From: Secundilactobacillus hailunensis
Lineage (GTDB): Bacteria > Bacillota > Bacilli > Lactobacillales > Lactobacillaceae
DNA: 64,000 bases
Direction: 5' to 3'
NCBI RefSeq assembly: GCF_005405185.1
Contig: NZ_BJDO01000004.1
Coordinates: 1-64,000 of the forward strand
Position numbers and translations under genes: made by a program. Of this stretch, positions 43,889-54,997 are shown piece by piece. The notes beneath the pieces were generated by a model that saw nothing but the letters and a program-made list of their open reading frames with translations, did not search any database and was not told the DNA's origin. How positions within the stretch are numbered: position 1 is the first letter of the stretch; each line of letters begins with the position of its first letter.

Positions 43889-44990
43889 AACATTGATCGA
43901 GCGTTTTGAACAGTTTGCACCCAAGTCGATTGCCGAACCCAAGGATCCGGTGGGGCTGCAGTTAGGCTCATTAGACGCTGATTTTCACAAGGTGCTCGTG
44001 ACACTGGATGTCAGACCAGAAGTAGTGGCTGAAGCAGTGAAGATTGGTGCTGACTTCATTTTTGCCCACCATCCTATGATGTTTCACCCGGCGAAGAACC
44101 TCGATTTGAGCGATCCGCAAAACCAGATGTACGCCACGTTACTGCAGCACCACATTACGGTGTATGCCGCGCACACGAATTTAGACAGTGCCAACGGCGG
44201 GATGAACGACTGGCTGGCTGATGCACTGGGCTTGACGGATACCGTTGGGATGGTCGATGGCGTCCGTGAGACCAATTACTTGCTGACGGTTCACGTGCAG
44301 TCGGTCTATGCGGATGCAATTCGGCTCGCTATGGTGGGTGCCGGGGCTGGTGATATGGCCCGTTATTCCGGTGCCAGCTTTGAATGGAGCGGCACCACCT
44401 GGTTCACACCGATGCAGGGAGCTAACCCAGAGCTGGGTCCCGTTGGTGAACGTAACAGCACCGAGGAATTGGCGCTTCAAGCACGGGTGCCAGCATCCAA
44501 ATTGCAGGCAGTGACGCAGGCAGTGAATGGTGTCTATCCTGGTGGTCATCCTGCTTTGGAGCTGACTAAGTTAGCCGATGAAGGCACGCAATATGCCATG
44601 GGCCGCATCGGCAATCTGCCAAAGCCAATGACGGTGCGGGAATTTGCCGAACACTGCAAGCAGGTCTTTCACGTTGCTGGTCTGCGGGTAGTGGCTGCTG
44701 ACATGGACCAATCGATTCAGCGCATTGCTGTCCTTGGCGGTGATGGCGGTAAATTCTTCAAGATTGCCCAGCAAAAGGGTGCCGATGCTTACGTGACTGG
44801 TGATGTGTATTATCATACCGGTCATGACATGATTGCCGCGCATTTCCCAGTGATCGATCCTGGCCATCACATTGAAAGTATCTGCAAGTCGCACCTTACC
44901 GAATTATTTGAACAGTGGCGGGATCAGAATAAGTGGCAGTTTGAGATTGTGCCATCAGCGTTAAATACGGACCCGTTCACGTTTATTTGA
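43878..44990 (+). CDS. Nif3-like dinuclear metal centre protein (YqfO family)
   Basis: NIF3/YqfO hexameric metal protein of 370 aa, with the inserted PII-like (CutA-type) middle domain found in Firmicutes. Metal-site segments: FAHHPMMFHPAK near 55-67, AHTNLDSANGGMND near 96-110, and C-terminal DPGHHIESICK. The insert is about residues 130-230 (YLLTVHVQSVYADAIRLAM, YPGGHPALEL). Precise biochemical activity is not established; some members have been called GTP cyclohydrolase 1 type 2. It overlaps trmK and is 14 bp from pepT. Confidence 0.9.
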   Translation: MKIRTLIERFEQFAPKSIAEPKDPVGLQLGSLDADFHKVLVTLDVRPEVVAEAVKIGADFIFAHHPMMFHPAKNLDLSDPQNQMYATLLQHHITVYAAHTNLDSANGGMNDWLADALGLTDTVGMVDGVRETNYLLTVHVQSVYADAIRLAMVGAGAGDMARYSGASFEWSGTTWFTPMQGANPELGPVGERNSTEELALQARVPASKLQAVTQAVNGVYPGGHPALELTKLADEGTQYAMGRIGNLPKPMTVREFAEHCKQVFHVAGLRVVAADMDQSIQRIAVLGGDGGKFFKIAQQKGADAYVTGDVYYHTGHDMIAAHFPVIDPGHHIESICKSHLTELFEQWRDQNKWQFEIVPSALNTDPFTFI

Positions 44991-45004
44991 AAGGATGATC
45001 ACTC

Positions 45005-46246
45005 ATGGATTACGAAAATCTGATTCCACGTTTTTTAAACTACGTTAAGATTGAGACCCGTTCAGATGAAGCAAGTAACACGGTGCCAACTACGCAAACG
45101 CAAGTTGACTTTCTAAAAACTTTAGCTAACGAAATGACGGAAATTGGATTAGCTGATATCCATGTTTCCAAACCCAGCGGTTACGTCTACGCTACGTTAC
45201 CTGCTAATACGGATACACCAGTTCCCACGATTGGGTTTATTGCCCACGTGGATACCGCGGACTTCAACGCCCACCACGTCAATCCGCAGATCGTTGAAAA
45301 TTGCGATGGGCATTCGGTGATCAAACTAGATTCAGCAGGTAAGTACCAATTAGATCCGAAAGTTTTTCCCAGTTTACAGAAATACCAGGGTCAAACCCTG
45401 ATCACCACCGATGGGTCAACTTTACTGGGGTCCGACGATAAATCCGGTGTGGCGGAGATCATCACGGCAATGCAATACCTGCTTGAGCATCCCGAAATCA
45501 AACACGGCACGATTAAAGTTGGTTTAGGCCCTGACGAAGAGATTGGGACTGGCGCTGATCATTTTGACGTGCAGGACTTTGGTGCTGACTTTGCGTATAC
45601 CGTGGATGGCGGACCTTTAGGACAGCTGGAATACGAAACTTTTAACGCCGCGGATGGTCGGGTCCACATTACGGGAACCAACGTGCACCCTGGCGATGCT
45701 AAGGACACCATGGTCAACGCTAACCAGCTGGCGATTGATTTTCACGATGCGCTGCCCGAACATGACCGCCCCGAAAAGACGGCCGGTCGGGAAGGCTTCT
45801 TCCACCTGTACAAAATAAGTGGGGATGTTGATACGGCTGATCTGGGCTACATCATCCGCGACCATGACCGGGAACGGTTTGAAGCGCGCAAGCAACTGTT
45901 TCAGGGCATCGCTGATCAGTTAAACGACCAGTACGGTGCCGGCACGGTTCAGGTCACGCTTAAGGACCAGTATTACAATATGCGTGAAATCCTCGAAAAG
46001 GACATGAGCGTGGTTGAACTGGCAAAACAGGCCATGATGGAACTGGGCATTAAACCAGATATTGCACCGATTCGCGGTGGGACGGATGGGTCTAAGCTCT
46101 CCTTCTTAGGCTTGCCAACTCCGAATATATTTGCTGGCGGTGAAAATATGCACGGTCGGTTTGAATACGTGTCAGAGCAGACCATGGCGCAAGCGACGGA
46201 CGTGATTTTGAAGATCATTGCTCTGAATTTAAAAAATAATCAGTGA
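45005..46246 (+). CDS. pepT: Peptidase T (tripeptide aminopeptidase)
   Basis: Cytoplasmic M20B zinc aminopeptidase releasing the N-terminal residue of tripeptides, part of casein- or peptide-derived amino-acid supply. Metal motifs: [10 protein letters not shown] near 77-86, [12 protein letters not shown] near 138-149, [14 protein letters not shown] near 176-189 (catalytic Glu), [16 protein letters not shown], and [16 protein letters not shown] with a C-terminal His. 413 aa is standard. AAAGGATGA-type ribosome site. Third gene after trmK-nif3; terminator at 46269-46311. Confidence 0.95.
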   Translation: MDYENLIPRFLNYVKIETRSDEASNTVPTTQTQVDFLKTLANEMTEIGLADIHVSKPSGYVYATLPANTDTPVPTIGFIAHVDTADFNAHHVNPQIVENCDGHSVIKLDSAGKYQLDPKVFPSLQKYQGQTLITTDGSTLLGSDDKSGVAEIITAMQYLLEHPEIKHGTIKVGLGPDEEIGTGADHFDVQDFGADFAYTVDGGPLGQLEYETFNAADGRVHITGTNVHPGDAKDTMVNANQLAIDFHDALPEHDRPEKTAGREGFFHLYKISGDVDTADLGYIIRDHDRERFEARKQLFQGIADQLNDQYGAGTVQVTLKDQYYNMREILEKDMSVVELAKQAMMELGIKPDIAPIRGGTDGSKLSFLGLPTPNIFAGGENMHGRFEYVSEQTMAQATDVILKIIALNLKNNQ

Positions 46247-46268
46247 GCCGCGGGTTAAATGAATTCGC

Positions 46269-46311
46269 AAAAAGAGCTTTAGCGAATGACTAGTTTGCTA
46301 AAACTCTTTTT
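46269..46311 (+). terminator. Terminator of pepT
   Basis: AAAAGAGCTTTAGCGAA with TTTGCTAAAACTCTTTT, short loop, T-rich end. Confidence 0.8.
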
Positions 46312-46347
46312 AAACTCACAATAAATGATGGTAACGGAGGAAAACGG

Positions 46348-48468
46348 ATGACAGAATATGCCATTTTATGTGAAAAAGCCAGTGCTGCCAAGAACTTTGC
46401 CAGTGCGTTAGGCGGAACCAGCGGTGAATTTGAGGGGCATTCCTACAAAATCGTCCACTCTCACGGGCATCTAATGGCGTTTGTGGACCCTAAAGAACAG
46501 GTGCCAGACGATAAGGCAGCGCAGTATCGGTCATGGAAGCTGGAACATCTGCCTTGGCAGGTGGCCGATTTTAGTTGGGAAAAGCAGCCCATTATGGCGA
46601 AGAATCCCCGAACTGGCCGCAAAAAATCAACTAAATCAGATCTGACGGAGATCAAAAAGAACGTTAAAGACTGCGACGCACTGGTCATTGCGACCGATGT
46701 GGATCCTTCCGGTGAAGGTGAACTGCTGGCCTGGGAGATCATTAACGCCATTAAGTGGCGTAAACCGGTTAAGCGGCTGTATTTTGCCGACGAGGAAGCG
46801 CGGTCGATTCAAGCGGGCTTTCGGGACATTAAGCCCATTAGCAGCCAGCAGTCAGACGGCGATTATCTGAAATCGGATGCCCGCAGCAAGTGGGACTTCC
46901 TGTCCATGCAGCTGACCCGGATCGCCACCACGGTGACCAAACAGGCGGGCTATCCGGTGAAGGTCGTGCGGGAAGGCCGGTTGAAATCGTTGATGGTGCG
47001 CCACGTGCACGAACAGGCGACGTTGGTTAAGAATTATAAGCGCAAAGCCTTCTATGAAGTTAAATTTCAGGATAACGCCAAGCACGTTTTTGCCCGGCAG
47101 TTTAAGGATGATGAAACGGCAGCTAAGTGGCGCCACGCAGTCAAGGCGGATGCTGCCACGGAAATGGCGCAGTATCATAACAGTGCCATTACTAACGTGA
47201 AAACGGCTCGCCGGCATTCGGCACCGCCGAAATTGTTAGACCTGTCTAATCTAGCGTCAATTCTGGCGCCGAAAGGGTACAACGCTAAAGAAGTTTTAAG
47301 TACCTATCAAAAAATGTATGAGGCTAAGATCGTCAGCTATCCCCGGACGGATGACAGCAAGATTTCCATGGCGCAATTTTACCAGTTGCTGCCATTAGTC
47401 CCGGCGATTGCCAGGGTGGTCAACGTCGATCAAAGCTTATTGACGCACCGTAAACCACGGTTTACGCACGTGACAACTGGTAGTGTGGATCACGGGGCTA
47501 ACCGCCCTGGTGAAAAAGTACCGCCAACATTGGCCGGTTTGTCGAAGTATGGCAAGTCGGGACCGGCAATTTATTCGGTGGTGGCAAAGAACTACCTAGC
47601 TATGCTGGGAGAAGACTATCAATTTGACCACGTCACCGCTGAGCTAGCTGATTATCCCAGCTTTAAGACCGCTTTTAACGTTCCTGTGGCCCTAAATTAC
47701 AAGCTGATTTTTGATAGTTCCCGCCAGATCAGTGACGTGGATGAGACTCAGGGTGAAGCCCAAGGCCAACTGGGTCAAACCGCGGCACCGTTTATCTTTG
47801 AGGGTGCCAATAAGAAGCCGGTGAGACCAACCATGAAGTGGCTGATGAATTACCTGCAGCACTATAATATTGGGACTGGGGCGACTCGGGTCTCAACGCT
47901 GTCACAGATTACCGCTGGCACGACCGCGCTGATGAAGGAACGCCGAGGCGCATTGTCGCTGACGGATACGGGGACCATTTCCGCAATCCTGACTGAAGGA
48001 ACCATTATCAGCAGTACTAACGCGACCAAACGGCTGATGACACTTATGGATCAGGTGGGGTCATTTAAATTACACCCCGATGAACTGCTGACCACGGCAA
48101 CGCAGACGGTGACCCATGATTTACCGATCATGGTGAAAAATGCTGATAAACTGAAAGCCAGCCTGGGTGAACCAGAAAAATTGGTCAAGCACTACCCTAA
48201 GAAAGCCAAAACCGGTGGCCAGACTAGCACGGGTAAAGAAGTGAGCTTTAATCAGGTTTGGGGCGGTCACCGGTTTACCACCCAGGAAGTGGCTGATCTA
48301 TTGGCTGGCAAAGAAGTTCAGTTTCAGATCAAGACCAAGCGGGGCAAGCCCATGGCCGTGCATGGTAAATTAGCGCAGCAAACTTACCGGGGCCATAAAT
48401 TCTGGGGCTTTAAACCGGCGGATGACGTGTTTCAAAGACGGACCAAAAGTCGCCGAAAAGCCCGTTAA
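46348..48468 (+). CDS. topB: Type IA DNA topoisomerase (topoisomerase III-like)
   Basis: Single-strand passage topoisomerase that relaxes or decatenates DNA. N-terminal Toprim domain: AILCEKASAAKNFA, then ATDVDPSGEGELLAWEI near 113-129 carrying the acidic metal triad. The active-site tyrosine is in KIVSYPRTDDSKIS near 327-340. ARSKWDFLSMQLTRI is also family-typical. Zinc ribbons are absent, and the C-terminus is a basic region with a short KEVSFNQVWGGHRFTTQE module. 706 aa. It differs from the main TopA and resembles the TopB copies common in lactobacilli and in conjugative elements; no relaxase or conjugation genes flank it. Confidence 0.87.
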   Translation: MTEYAILCEKASAAKNFASALGGTSGEFEGHSYKIVHSHGHLMAFVDPKEQVPDDKAAQYRSWKLEHLPWQVADFSWEKQPIMAKNPRTGRKKSTKSDLTEIKKNVKDCDALVIATDVDPSGEGELLAWEIINAIKWRKPVKRLYFADEEARSIQAGFRDIKPISSQQSDGDYLKSDARSKWDFLSMQLTRIATTVTKQAGYPVKVVREGRLKSLMVRHVHEQATLVKNYKRKAFYEVKFQDNAKHVFARQFKDDETAAKWRHAVKADAATEMAQYHNSAITNVKTARRHSAPPKLLDLSNLASILAPKGYNAKEVLSTYQKMYEAKIVSYPRTDDSKISMAQFYQLLPLVPAIARVVNVDQSLLTHRKPRFTHVTTGSVDHGANRPGEKVPPTLAGLSKYGKSGPAIYSVVAKNYLAMLGEDYQFDHVTAELADYPSFKTAFNVPVALNYKLIFDSSRQISDVDETQGEAQGQLGQTAAPFIFEGANKKPVRPTMKWLMNYLQHYNIGTGATRVSTLSQITAGTTALMKERRGALSLTDTGTISAILTEGTIISSTNATKRLMTLMDQVGSFKLHPDELLTTATQTVTHDLPIMVKNADKLKASLGEPEKLVKHYPKKAKTGGQTSTGKEVSFNQVWGGHRFTTQEVADLLAGKEVQFQIKTKRGKPMAVHGKLAQQTYRGHKFWGFKPADDVFQRRTKSRRKAR

Positions 48469-48476
48469 AATAATTT

Positions 48477-48493
48477 GGTCAAATAAGGTCAAA
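48477..48493 (+). promoter_or_regulatory. CtsR operator of clpB
   Basis: GGTCAAATAAGGTCAAA is a heptad direct repeat matching the CtsR consensus for class III heat-shock genes, 86 bp upstream of the clpB ATG and near the promoter. Confidence 0.9.
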
Positions 48494-48578
48494 CTGTTTG
48501 TTATGGGACTGATTTATGCTAAAATAAATCCAGAAATTAATCACTTTAGGATAACCAGTAAAGGATGATGATCGTTTA

Positions 48579-51206
48579 ATGAATCCAGACATCTTAACGC
48601 AATCAGTGACGGATGCGATTGCGGAAGCACAGCAAATTGCCGTTAACCGTAAACAGCAGTCGATCGGTGTCTCACACCTATTTAAATTCTTAATTCAACC
48701 AGGTCAACTGGACCGGCAGATCTTTAGTGAACTGGGTCTTGATATCACGAAGTTAAATGCTGAATTAGACAGTGAAATTGATAAGATCAGTGAAGTCGAT
48801 GGAAACGTCACTTACGGGCAAAACCTGTCACCCGATCTATACCGGCTGCTGCAAAAGGGCGATGAAGTCCGTAAAGACTTAGGCGATGAATATATTGCCA
48901 GTGACACGCTGGTGATTGCCGTCGTTCAGATGAGCGGCAGCCGACTCGGTGACTATCTAACAGAACAGGGACTGACCCTGCAACAAGTTAAAAATAAGGT
49001 CACTGAAATTCGTGGGGGTGAAAAAATCACGTCAAAAAATCAAGAAGAGGGTTTTCAAGCCTTAGAGAAATACGGGACGGACTTAGTTAAGGCCATGCGC
49101 AGCGGCAAACGCGATCCGATTATTGGCCGGGATGACGAGATCATGACGGTCACCCGGATCCTGTCGCGGAAGACCAAAAATAACCCGGTTCTGATCGGGG
49201 AACCCGGGGTCGGTAAAACGGCGATTGTCGAAGGCTTGGCTCAACGAATCGCCCGTGGTGACGTACCGGAAAATTTGAAGAACAAATCGATTTTCTCACT
49301 GGACATGGGGTCCTTGATTGCCGGGGCGAAATACCGTGGTGAATTTGAGGAACGGCTGAAGTCCGTCTTAAAAGAAGTGAAGAAGTCCAACGGGGACATC
49401 ATCATGTTCATTGATGAAATTCACAACATTGTCGGTGCCGGTAAAACGGAAGGCAGCATGGATGCTGGGAACCTGTTAAAGCCGATGTTAGCCCGTGGCG
49501 AACTGCATTTAATCGGGGCTACGACCACTGATGAATACCGGAAGTACATGGAAAAGGACCGGGCACTTGAGCGCCGGTTCCAGAAAGTTCCTGTGGCAGA
49601 ACCGTCAGTTGAAGATACGGTCACCATTTTGCGGGGACTGCGGGAACGCTATGAAGTGCACCACGGCGTCCGAATTCACGATAATGCCTTAGTAGCGGCA
49701 GCTAAGTTGTCCGATCGCTACATTACGGACCGTTATTTGCCGGATAAGGCGTTAGACCTCGTCGACGAGGCCTCCGCTTCCATTCGGGTAGAAATGAATT
49801 CCGCACCCACTGAATTGGATCAAGCACGGCGGCAAATGATGCGGCTGCAAGTGGAAGAAGCGGCTTTAAAGCAGGAAACTGATGAAGCGTCACAAAACCG
49901 GCTGAAAGAAGTTCAAAAGAACTTGGCGGACGTGAAGGAAACCGTTGGCAGTTTGAACGCTCGCTGGGAAGACGAAAAGCAGTCCTTGGACGCCTTAAGT
50001 AAGAAAAAGCGGGAATTGGATAAAGCAAATCACGATTTAAACGAAGCCGAATCCCAGTATGATTTGGATAAGGCCGCGGTCTTACAGCACGGGACCTTTC
50101 CTCAACTGAAAAAAGAGTTGGCTGCAATGGAACAAAAGGACCATTCCGACGACTGGCTGGTTGAAGAATCGGTCACCGAAAAAGAAATCGCCGCGGTGGT
50201 TGCTAAAATGACCGGGATCCCCGTTAACCGCCTGGTAGCCACTGAACGGGAAAAACTGCTGCATCTAGCGGATAATCTACACAAACGGGTAATTGGTCAA
50301 GACGAAGCGGTTCAGGCCGTTTCGGACGCCGTTTTACGGTCACGGGCCGGTTTGCAGGATCCTAGCAAGCCTTTGGGGTCCTTCCTATTTCTCGGACCAA
50401 CTGGTGTCGGGAAAACCGAACTGGCAAAGGCCTTGGCAGAATCCCTGTTTGATTCAGAAAGCGAAATGATTCGGATTGATATGTCGGAATACATGGAAAA
50501 AGAATCCGTTTCGCGTTTAGTGGGGGCGGCTCCCGGCTATGTTGGTTACGAAGAAGGTGGCCAATTAACGGAAGCGGTTCGCCGGCACCCGTACTCCATT
50601 GTATTATTCGATGAAATTGAGAAGGCCCATCCCGACGTCTTTAACCTGTTGCTGCAGGTCTTAGACGATGGCCGATTAACGGATAGTCAGGGTCGGACGG
50701 TCAACTTTAAGAACACGTTGTTGATCATGACCTCTAATCTGGGTTCGGATATTTTGCTGGAAGGCACGGATGCGCAAGGCCAGATTTCAGACGATGCCAA
50801 AAAGCAGGTCGCTAGTCTACTGCAGCGGTCGTTTAAACCGGAGTTTTTAAACCGGATCGATGATACGATCATGTTTAAACCATTAACCATGAGTGACGTG
50901 GAGCAGATTGTTGGCAAACTGATTCAACGTCTGTCTGCTCGACTGGCAGAACAGCAGATCACGTTGACGATTACTTCAGAAGCAGCGCAGTGGTTAGCCA
51001 AGCGCGGTTATCTGCCAGCCTATGGAGCAAGACCGCTAGAGCGTACTATTACGAACGTGGTTGAGACGCCGTTGGCTAAACTGATCATTGGCGGCAAGGT
51101 CAGTGCCAATAGCACGGTTGAGCTGGCTTTAAATGATGCCGGTGATGGCTTGGTATTTAACACGAGTGCAACACCTAATAACGATGCTGTGAGTGAAAAA
51201 GCCTAA
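48579..51206 (+). CDS. clpB: Chaperone ATPase ClpB
   Basis: Hexameric HSP100 disaggregase working with DnaK. N-domain of about 145 residues, first AAA+ module with Walker A GEPGVGKT and Walker [18 protein letters not shown], a long M-domain coiled coil (about 405-525, rich in Glu, Lys, Gln), and a second AAA+ module with [16 protein letters not shown] and [19 protein letters not shown]. 875 aa is a little longer than the usual 860, the C-terminal tail being extended. No ClpP-binding IGF loop is expected in ClpB. Single gene under a CtsR box; terminator shared with the next gene. Confidence 0.97.
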   Translation: MNPDILTQSVTDAIAEAQQIAVNRKQQSIGVSHLFKFLIQPGQLDRQIFSELGLDITKLNAELDSEIDKISEVDGNVTYGQNLSPDLYRLLQKGDEVRKDLGDEYIASDTLVIAVVQMSGSRLGDYLTEQGLTLQQVKNKVTEIRGGEKITSKNQEEGFQALEKYGTDLVKAMRSGKRDPIIGRDDEIMTVTRILSRKTKNNPVLIGEPGVGKTAIVEGLAQRIARGDVPENLKNKSIFSLDMGSLIAGAKYRGEFEERLKSVLKEVKKSNGDIIMFIDEIHNIVGAGKTEGSMDAGNLLKPMLARGELHLIGATTTDEYRKYMEKDRALERRFQKVPVAEPSVEDTVTILRGLRERYEVHHGVRIHDNALVAAAKLSDRYITDRYLPDKALDLVDEASASIRVEMNSAPTELDQARRQMMRLQVEEAALKQETDEASQNRLKEVQKNLADVKETVGSLNARWEDEKQSLDALSKKKRELDKANHDLNEAESQYDLDKAAVLQHGTFPQLKKELAAMEQKDHSDDWLVEESVTEKEIAAVVAKMTGIPVNRLVATEREKLLHLADNLHKRVIGQDEAVQAVSDAVLRSRAGLQDPSKPLGSFLFLGPTGVGKTELAKALAESLFDSESEMIRIDMSEYMEKESVSRLVGAAPGYVGYEEGGQLTEAVRRHPYSIVLFDEIEKAHPDVFNLLLQVLDDGRLTDSQGRTVNFKNTLLIMTSNLGSDILLEGTDAQGQISDDAKKQVASLLQRSFKPEFLNRIDDTIMFKPLTMSDVEQIVGKLIQRLSARLAEQQITLTITSEAAQWLAKRGYLPAYGARPLERTITNVVETPLAKLIIGGKVSANSTVELALNDAGDGLVFNTSATPNNDAVSEKA

Positions 51207-51214
51207 CTGAAAAT

Positions 51215-51256
51215 AAAAAAGCGGCAGCCCCTGATTCAGGGACCACCGCTTTTTTA
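51215..51256. terminator. Bidirectional terminator between clpB and DUF2929 gene
   Basis: AAAAAAGCGG-CAGCCCCTGA and TCAGGGACCA-CCGCTTTTTT form a long hairpin with A and T runs, between convergent genes. Confidence 0.85.
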
Positions 51257-51262
51257 TAACCG

Positions 51263-51460
51263 TTAATTGTTGGTTTTTGTATCCGAATTTGAAACTAATT
51301 TAACACCGTTGGTAAAGATCAAAGCAGCAATGGTTGCTACGATGCCAATTTGCATTGGGACGTAGTTCATCAGCTCCAGTTGGCTACCGATGTAACCAAT
51401 GACTTCACCAAAGATGACTGCCCAAAAGATGACAACCAAGTTTGCTTCTAATATTTTCAT
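51263..51460 (-). CDS. Small two-helix membrane protein (DUF2929/YjzD-like)
   Basis: 65 aa with two predicted transmembrane helices: NLVVIFWAVIFGEVIGYIGS and VPMQIGIVATIAALIF separated by a short loop. This is the pattern of the YjzD/DUF2929 family of Firmicutes. The ATG at 51460 is used because the upstream GTG (51469) lies in the AGGTG ribosome site. The C-terminus is hydrophilic (NSDTKTNN). In many lactobacilli it sits next to dnaE as here. Function unknown. Confidence 0.75.
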   Translation of the reverse strand: MKILEANLVVIFWAVIFGEVIGYIGSQLELMNYVPMQIGIVATIAALIFTNGVKLVSNSDTKTNN

Positions 51461-51581
51461 TGTAGACACCTCGCAATCATCTGAAATTTTAGCATATTGT
51501 TGACCAAATTGAAAGCCTTCAATTGCGAGTCTCTGTTATAATAAAGAGCAGAATCTTAACGAGAAAGGAAGCCGAGAAGAC

Positions 51582-54500
51582 ATGACATTTGTCCCCTTAC
51601 AAGTCATTAGCAGCTACAGTCTGCTGCAGAGTACCAATCAACTGGACGAGCTGGTTAAAACGGCGGCTGATCGCGGTTATCAGGCATTGGCGCTGACCGA
51701 CCGTAACGTGATGTACGGGACGGTGGCATTTTATCAGACTTGTTTAAAATATAAGGTTCAGCCCGTTATCGGTTTAACGGTTGATTTAGCCGGCTTATTT
51801 GCCACGGAACAGACTTTTCCCATGGTTCTGCTGGCGAAGAATCAAGCCGGTTACCAGCATTTAATGGCGATTTCGTCGTTTCTGCAAACCCGCTCGGATC
51901 AGGAACCGGTGACGGTGGCACAAGTCCAGCAGTGGTTGCATGATTTGATGGTGATCTTACCCAGCGAAAGCGAACTGCAGTACTGGTTAGACCAGGGGCA
52001 GCAGGATAATGTGCACCAGTTATTGACCCGGTTAGGTCAAGTCGTGGATGCAGACAGCCTATTGATCGGCATCGCACCCACCCAGTCGCAAACGGTGCGC
52101 CAGCTGCTGACCAAGTTAGCGGCGGATGCCCGCGTGAAGGTTGTAGCATTGCCCGAAGTCCGTTATTTAGACGCCAATGACCGGTTTGCGGTGAGCGTGT
52201 TAAATGCGATCAAGGATGGCACGACCATCAGTAATTTGGCAGAAGCTAAGCAACAGACTGGTCAGTACTGGTTGCGGCCAGCCGCTGAATATACCAGTTT
52301 GTATGCGGATCTAGGCTTAAAAGCTGCTGCGGAACTAACGGCAACGGTAGCGAAAGCCTGTCAGATTCAGTTAAAGTTTCAGCACCCGCAATTGCCTCAA
52401 TTTCAGACACCGGATCAGCAATCTGCTAAGGCTTATTTATTGACCCAATGTCAAACGGGGCTGATCAACCGGCTGCAGGAAAATCACGTGACGGATGCCA
52501 TACCCTATCAACGGCGCTTAGATCATGAACTAGACGTCATTGACCGAATGGGCTTTAACGATTATTTTCTGATTGTCTGGGATGTTATGCAGTTTACAAA
52601 ACGTGCTGGGATCACCACTGGCCCTGGACGGGGGTCGGCTGCCGGGTCACTAGTAGCCTACGTGCTGGGCATTACGGATGTGGATCCATTGGAATATAAT
52701 CTGCTGTTCGAACGTTTCTTGAACGAAGAACGGGCGCAGATGCCAGATATCGATCTGGATATTCCGGATAACCGCCGGGAAGAAGTACTGGAATATGTTC
52801 ACCAAAAGTACGGTCATGAACGGGTCGGGCAGATCATTACTTTTGGCACATTAGCCACCAAACAGGCGATTCGTGACGTCGGTCGGGTATTTGGCTTACG
52901 ACCGTACGAATTAAGCGAATGGAGTAAAACGATTCCCAGCGTGCTGCATATTTCTCTGAAAGAAGCCTATGAACAGTCACAGCCACTGCGCAACATGGTG
53001 GCGGATTCTGCCACTAACAAATTATTATTTGAAACAGCGTCTAAACTAGAAGGATTGCCACGGCACTATTCGACCCATGCGGCCGGAATTGTGTTGAGTG
53101 ACAAGCCGTTAACGGACATCGTGCCGGTTCAAAACGGGTCGGAAACCATGTTAATGACCCAGTACACTAAGGACTACGTTGAACAGGTGGGTCTACTGAA
53201 AATGGATTTTCTGGGGCTGCGGAACCTGAGTTTATTAGCTGCTGCCTTGAAGTACGTTAAGGTTCAAACAGGGCACGAGTTAAATATCAGTCAGATCAAT
53301 TTGAATGACCAAGCAACCTTAGAACTGTTTCAAAAGGGTGATACCAATGGCGTGTTCCAGTTTGAATCTAGCGGGATCAAGAACGTTTTGAGACGGCTGC
53401 ATCCCGATTCCTTTGAACTCGTGGCAGCTGTTAACGCTTTATACCGGCCAGGGCCAATGGAAAATATTGACCACTTTATTAAGCGCCGGTTCAACCAGGA
53501 ACCCGTGACGTATCCGGATGAGTCTTTAAAGACCATTCTGGCACCCACGTATGGCATCATCGTATATCAAGAACAGGTCATGCAAGTGGCGTCAGCAATG
53601 GCCGGCTTTACACTGGGTCAAGCCGATTTACTGCGGCGGGCCATGAGTAAAAAGAAAAAGGCCACCATGGAAGCCATGCGCAAACGGTTTATTGATGGTG
53701 CAGTTGCCAAGGGGCATGAAGCGTCAGTTGCCCAAGCCACTTTTGACTATATTGACCGGTTTGCCAACTATGGCTTTAACCGCTCGCACGCCGTGGCTTA
53801 CAGTAAGATGGCGTTTGAATTAGCCTACCTAAAAGCCCATTATCCAGCGGCCTTCTTTACCGCGTTACTGAACTCCGTGTTAAATAACAGTGTTAAAACT
53901 AAGCTGTATTTGATGGAAGCTAAACGGCATCAGGTCACCGTCTTACCGCCCAATATCAATTACAGCGGCAGTTACTTCAGACTTGAAAAGGGCCAGATCA
54001 GGTTTGGTTTGGTCTCCATCAAAGGGATGCGACGAGACTTGCTGCAGAGCATTATGACTGAGCGGCAGACCAATGGGCGCTTCAAGTCGTTACACGAATT
54101 TTTGGTGCGGCTGGATTCTAAATGGCTAAAAGCGGACTTGATCGAAGGGCTGATCTATTCTGGTGCCTTTGACGATTTCGGTTATAACCGGGCGGAACTG
54201 ATTGCTAGTCTGCCGGAATTTCTCAGCAGCGTGGAACTGAGCGGTAACAGTGTGGATCTATTTGAAGTACTGGCACCTAAAATTAAACACCAGCCGGATT
54301 TTCCATTAAATGAACGGCTGGAAAAAGAAAACGAATACCTAGGCGCTTATCTGTCAGGGCACCCCGTTGAACAATTTACTGCATTAGCGCAGCAGCGCGG
54401 GGCAGTCACGATTGGTGATGTTAGTGTCGACCAGCACGTTACCCTAGTGGTCTACGTTACTCGGATTCGCACGATTCGCACCAAGCGCGGGGATCAAATG

Positions 54501-54950
54501 GCGTTTCTGACAGCCAGTGATCTAACGGGTGAGATCAGTATTACGGTCTTTCCTAACACCTACCGGCAGATTGCACCGTGGCTGGCCAAAGAGCAGGTGA
54601 TCTTAGTGACCGGTAAAACCGAGACTAACCGGGGCAGCATTCAAGTCGTCGCTGACTCGGTGGTGCAGGCAGCATCAATTAAGCCGGCGCAGTCGTCAGC
54701 TAAAGAGCTGCACGGTGACCGCTGGTTTTTGCGGTTAACGGCCACCGCGGATGAAACGGTTACGATGACTAAGCTAACCCAGTTTTTACAAGCCCACGCG
54801 GGACAAACGCCAGTGATCGTTTACCGGGTCAGCGATGACAGTAAACGGCTTTTAAGCCAGTCATTTTGGTTGCCAGCCAGTGAGCAATTAGTGAAACCAT
54901 TAGAGCAAATTTTGGGTGACCATAACGTCGTATTACAGGTCAAACCTTAA
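51582..54950 (+). CDS. dnaE: DNA polymerase III alpha subunit DnaE
   Basis: Gram-positive DnaE, which extends RNA primers before hand-over to PolC on the lagging strand. N-terminal PHP domain (VISSYSLLQSTNQLDELV, ALTDRNVMYG): the HxH metal ligands of active PHP domains are missing, so proofreading by this domain is unlikely. Palm domain: GPGRGSAAGSLVAY and the catalytic PDIDLDIPDNRR; fingers FNRSHAVAYSKMAFELAYLK. The C-terminal OB fold spans about 955-1040 (VTLVVYVTRIRTIRTKRGDQ). 1122 aa is normal. AAAGGAAG ribosome site. No pfkA between it and pyk. Confidence 0.96.
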   Translation: MTFVPLQVISSYSLLQSTNQLDELVKTAADRGYQALALTDRNVMYGTVAFYQTCLKYKVQPVIGLTVDLAGLFATEQTFPMVLLAKNQAGYQHLMAISSFLQTRSDQEPVTVAQVQQWLHDLMVILPSESELQYWLDQGQQDNVHQLLTRLGQVVDADSLLIGIAPTQSQTVRQLLTKLAADARVKVVALPEVRYLDANDRFAVSVLNAIKDGTTISNLAEAKQQTGQYWLRPAAEYTSLYADLGLKAAAELTATVAKACQIQLKFQHPQLPQFQTPDQQSAKAYLLTQCQTGLINRLQENHVTDAIPYQRRLDHELDVIDRMGFNDYFLIVWDVMQFTKRAGITTGPGRGSAAGSLVAYVLGITDVDPLEYNLLFERFLNEERAQMPDIDLDIPDNRREEVLEYVHQKYGHERVGQIITFGTLATKQAIRDVGRVFGLRPYELSEWSKTIPSVLHISLKEAYEQSQPLRNMVADSATNKLLFETASKLEGLPRHYSTHAAGIVLSDKPLTDIVPVQNGSETMLMTQYTKDYVEQVGLLKMDFLGLRNLSLLAAALKYVKVQTGHELNISQINLNDQATLELFQKGDTNGVFQFESSGIKNVLRRLHPDSFELVAAVNALYRPGPMENIDHFIKRRFNQEPVTYPDESLKTILAPTYGIIVYQEQVMQVASAMAGFTLGQADLLRRAMSKKKKATMEAMRKRFIDGAVAKGHEASVAQATFDYIDRFANYGFNRSHAVAYSKMAFELAYLKAHYPAAFFTALLNSVLNNSVKTKLYLMEAKRHQVTVLPPNINYSGSYFRLEKGQIRFGLVSIKGMRRDLLQSIMTERQTNGRFKSLHEFLVRLDSKWLKADLIEGLIYSGAFDDFGYNRAELIASLPEFLSSVELSGNSVDLFEVLAPKIKHQPDFPLNERLEKENEYLGAYLSGHPVEQFTALAQQRGAVTIGDVSVDQHVTLVVYVTRIRTIRTKRGDQMAFLTASDLTGEISITVFPNTYRQIAPWLAKEQVILVTGKTETNRGSIQVVADSVVQAASIKPAQSSAKELHGDRWFLRLTATADETVTMTKLTQFLQAHAGQTPVIVYRVSDDSKRLLSQSFWLPASEQLVKPLEQILGDHNVVLQVKP

Positions 54951-54983
54951 AATTGTTAGTTAAGATAATCTTAATAAAGGGCA

Positions 54984-54997
54984 TGAAAACGCTTTTA
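54984..54997. promoter_or_regulatory. cre site upstream of pyk
   Basis: TGAAAACGCTTTTA, a good CcpA operator, 162 bp upstream of the pyk ATG. Glycolytic pyk genes in lactic acid bacteria are known to be activated by CcpA from upstream cre sites. Confidence 0.65.

Noticed and set aside
49723-50127. Long open frame (134 codons) antisense to clpB, and similar antisense frames in dnaE (51766-52149), topB (46852-47217) and nif3 (44181-44549)
   Set aside because: They mirror the codon bias of the real gene on the other strand and have no ribosome sites or domains.
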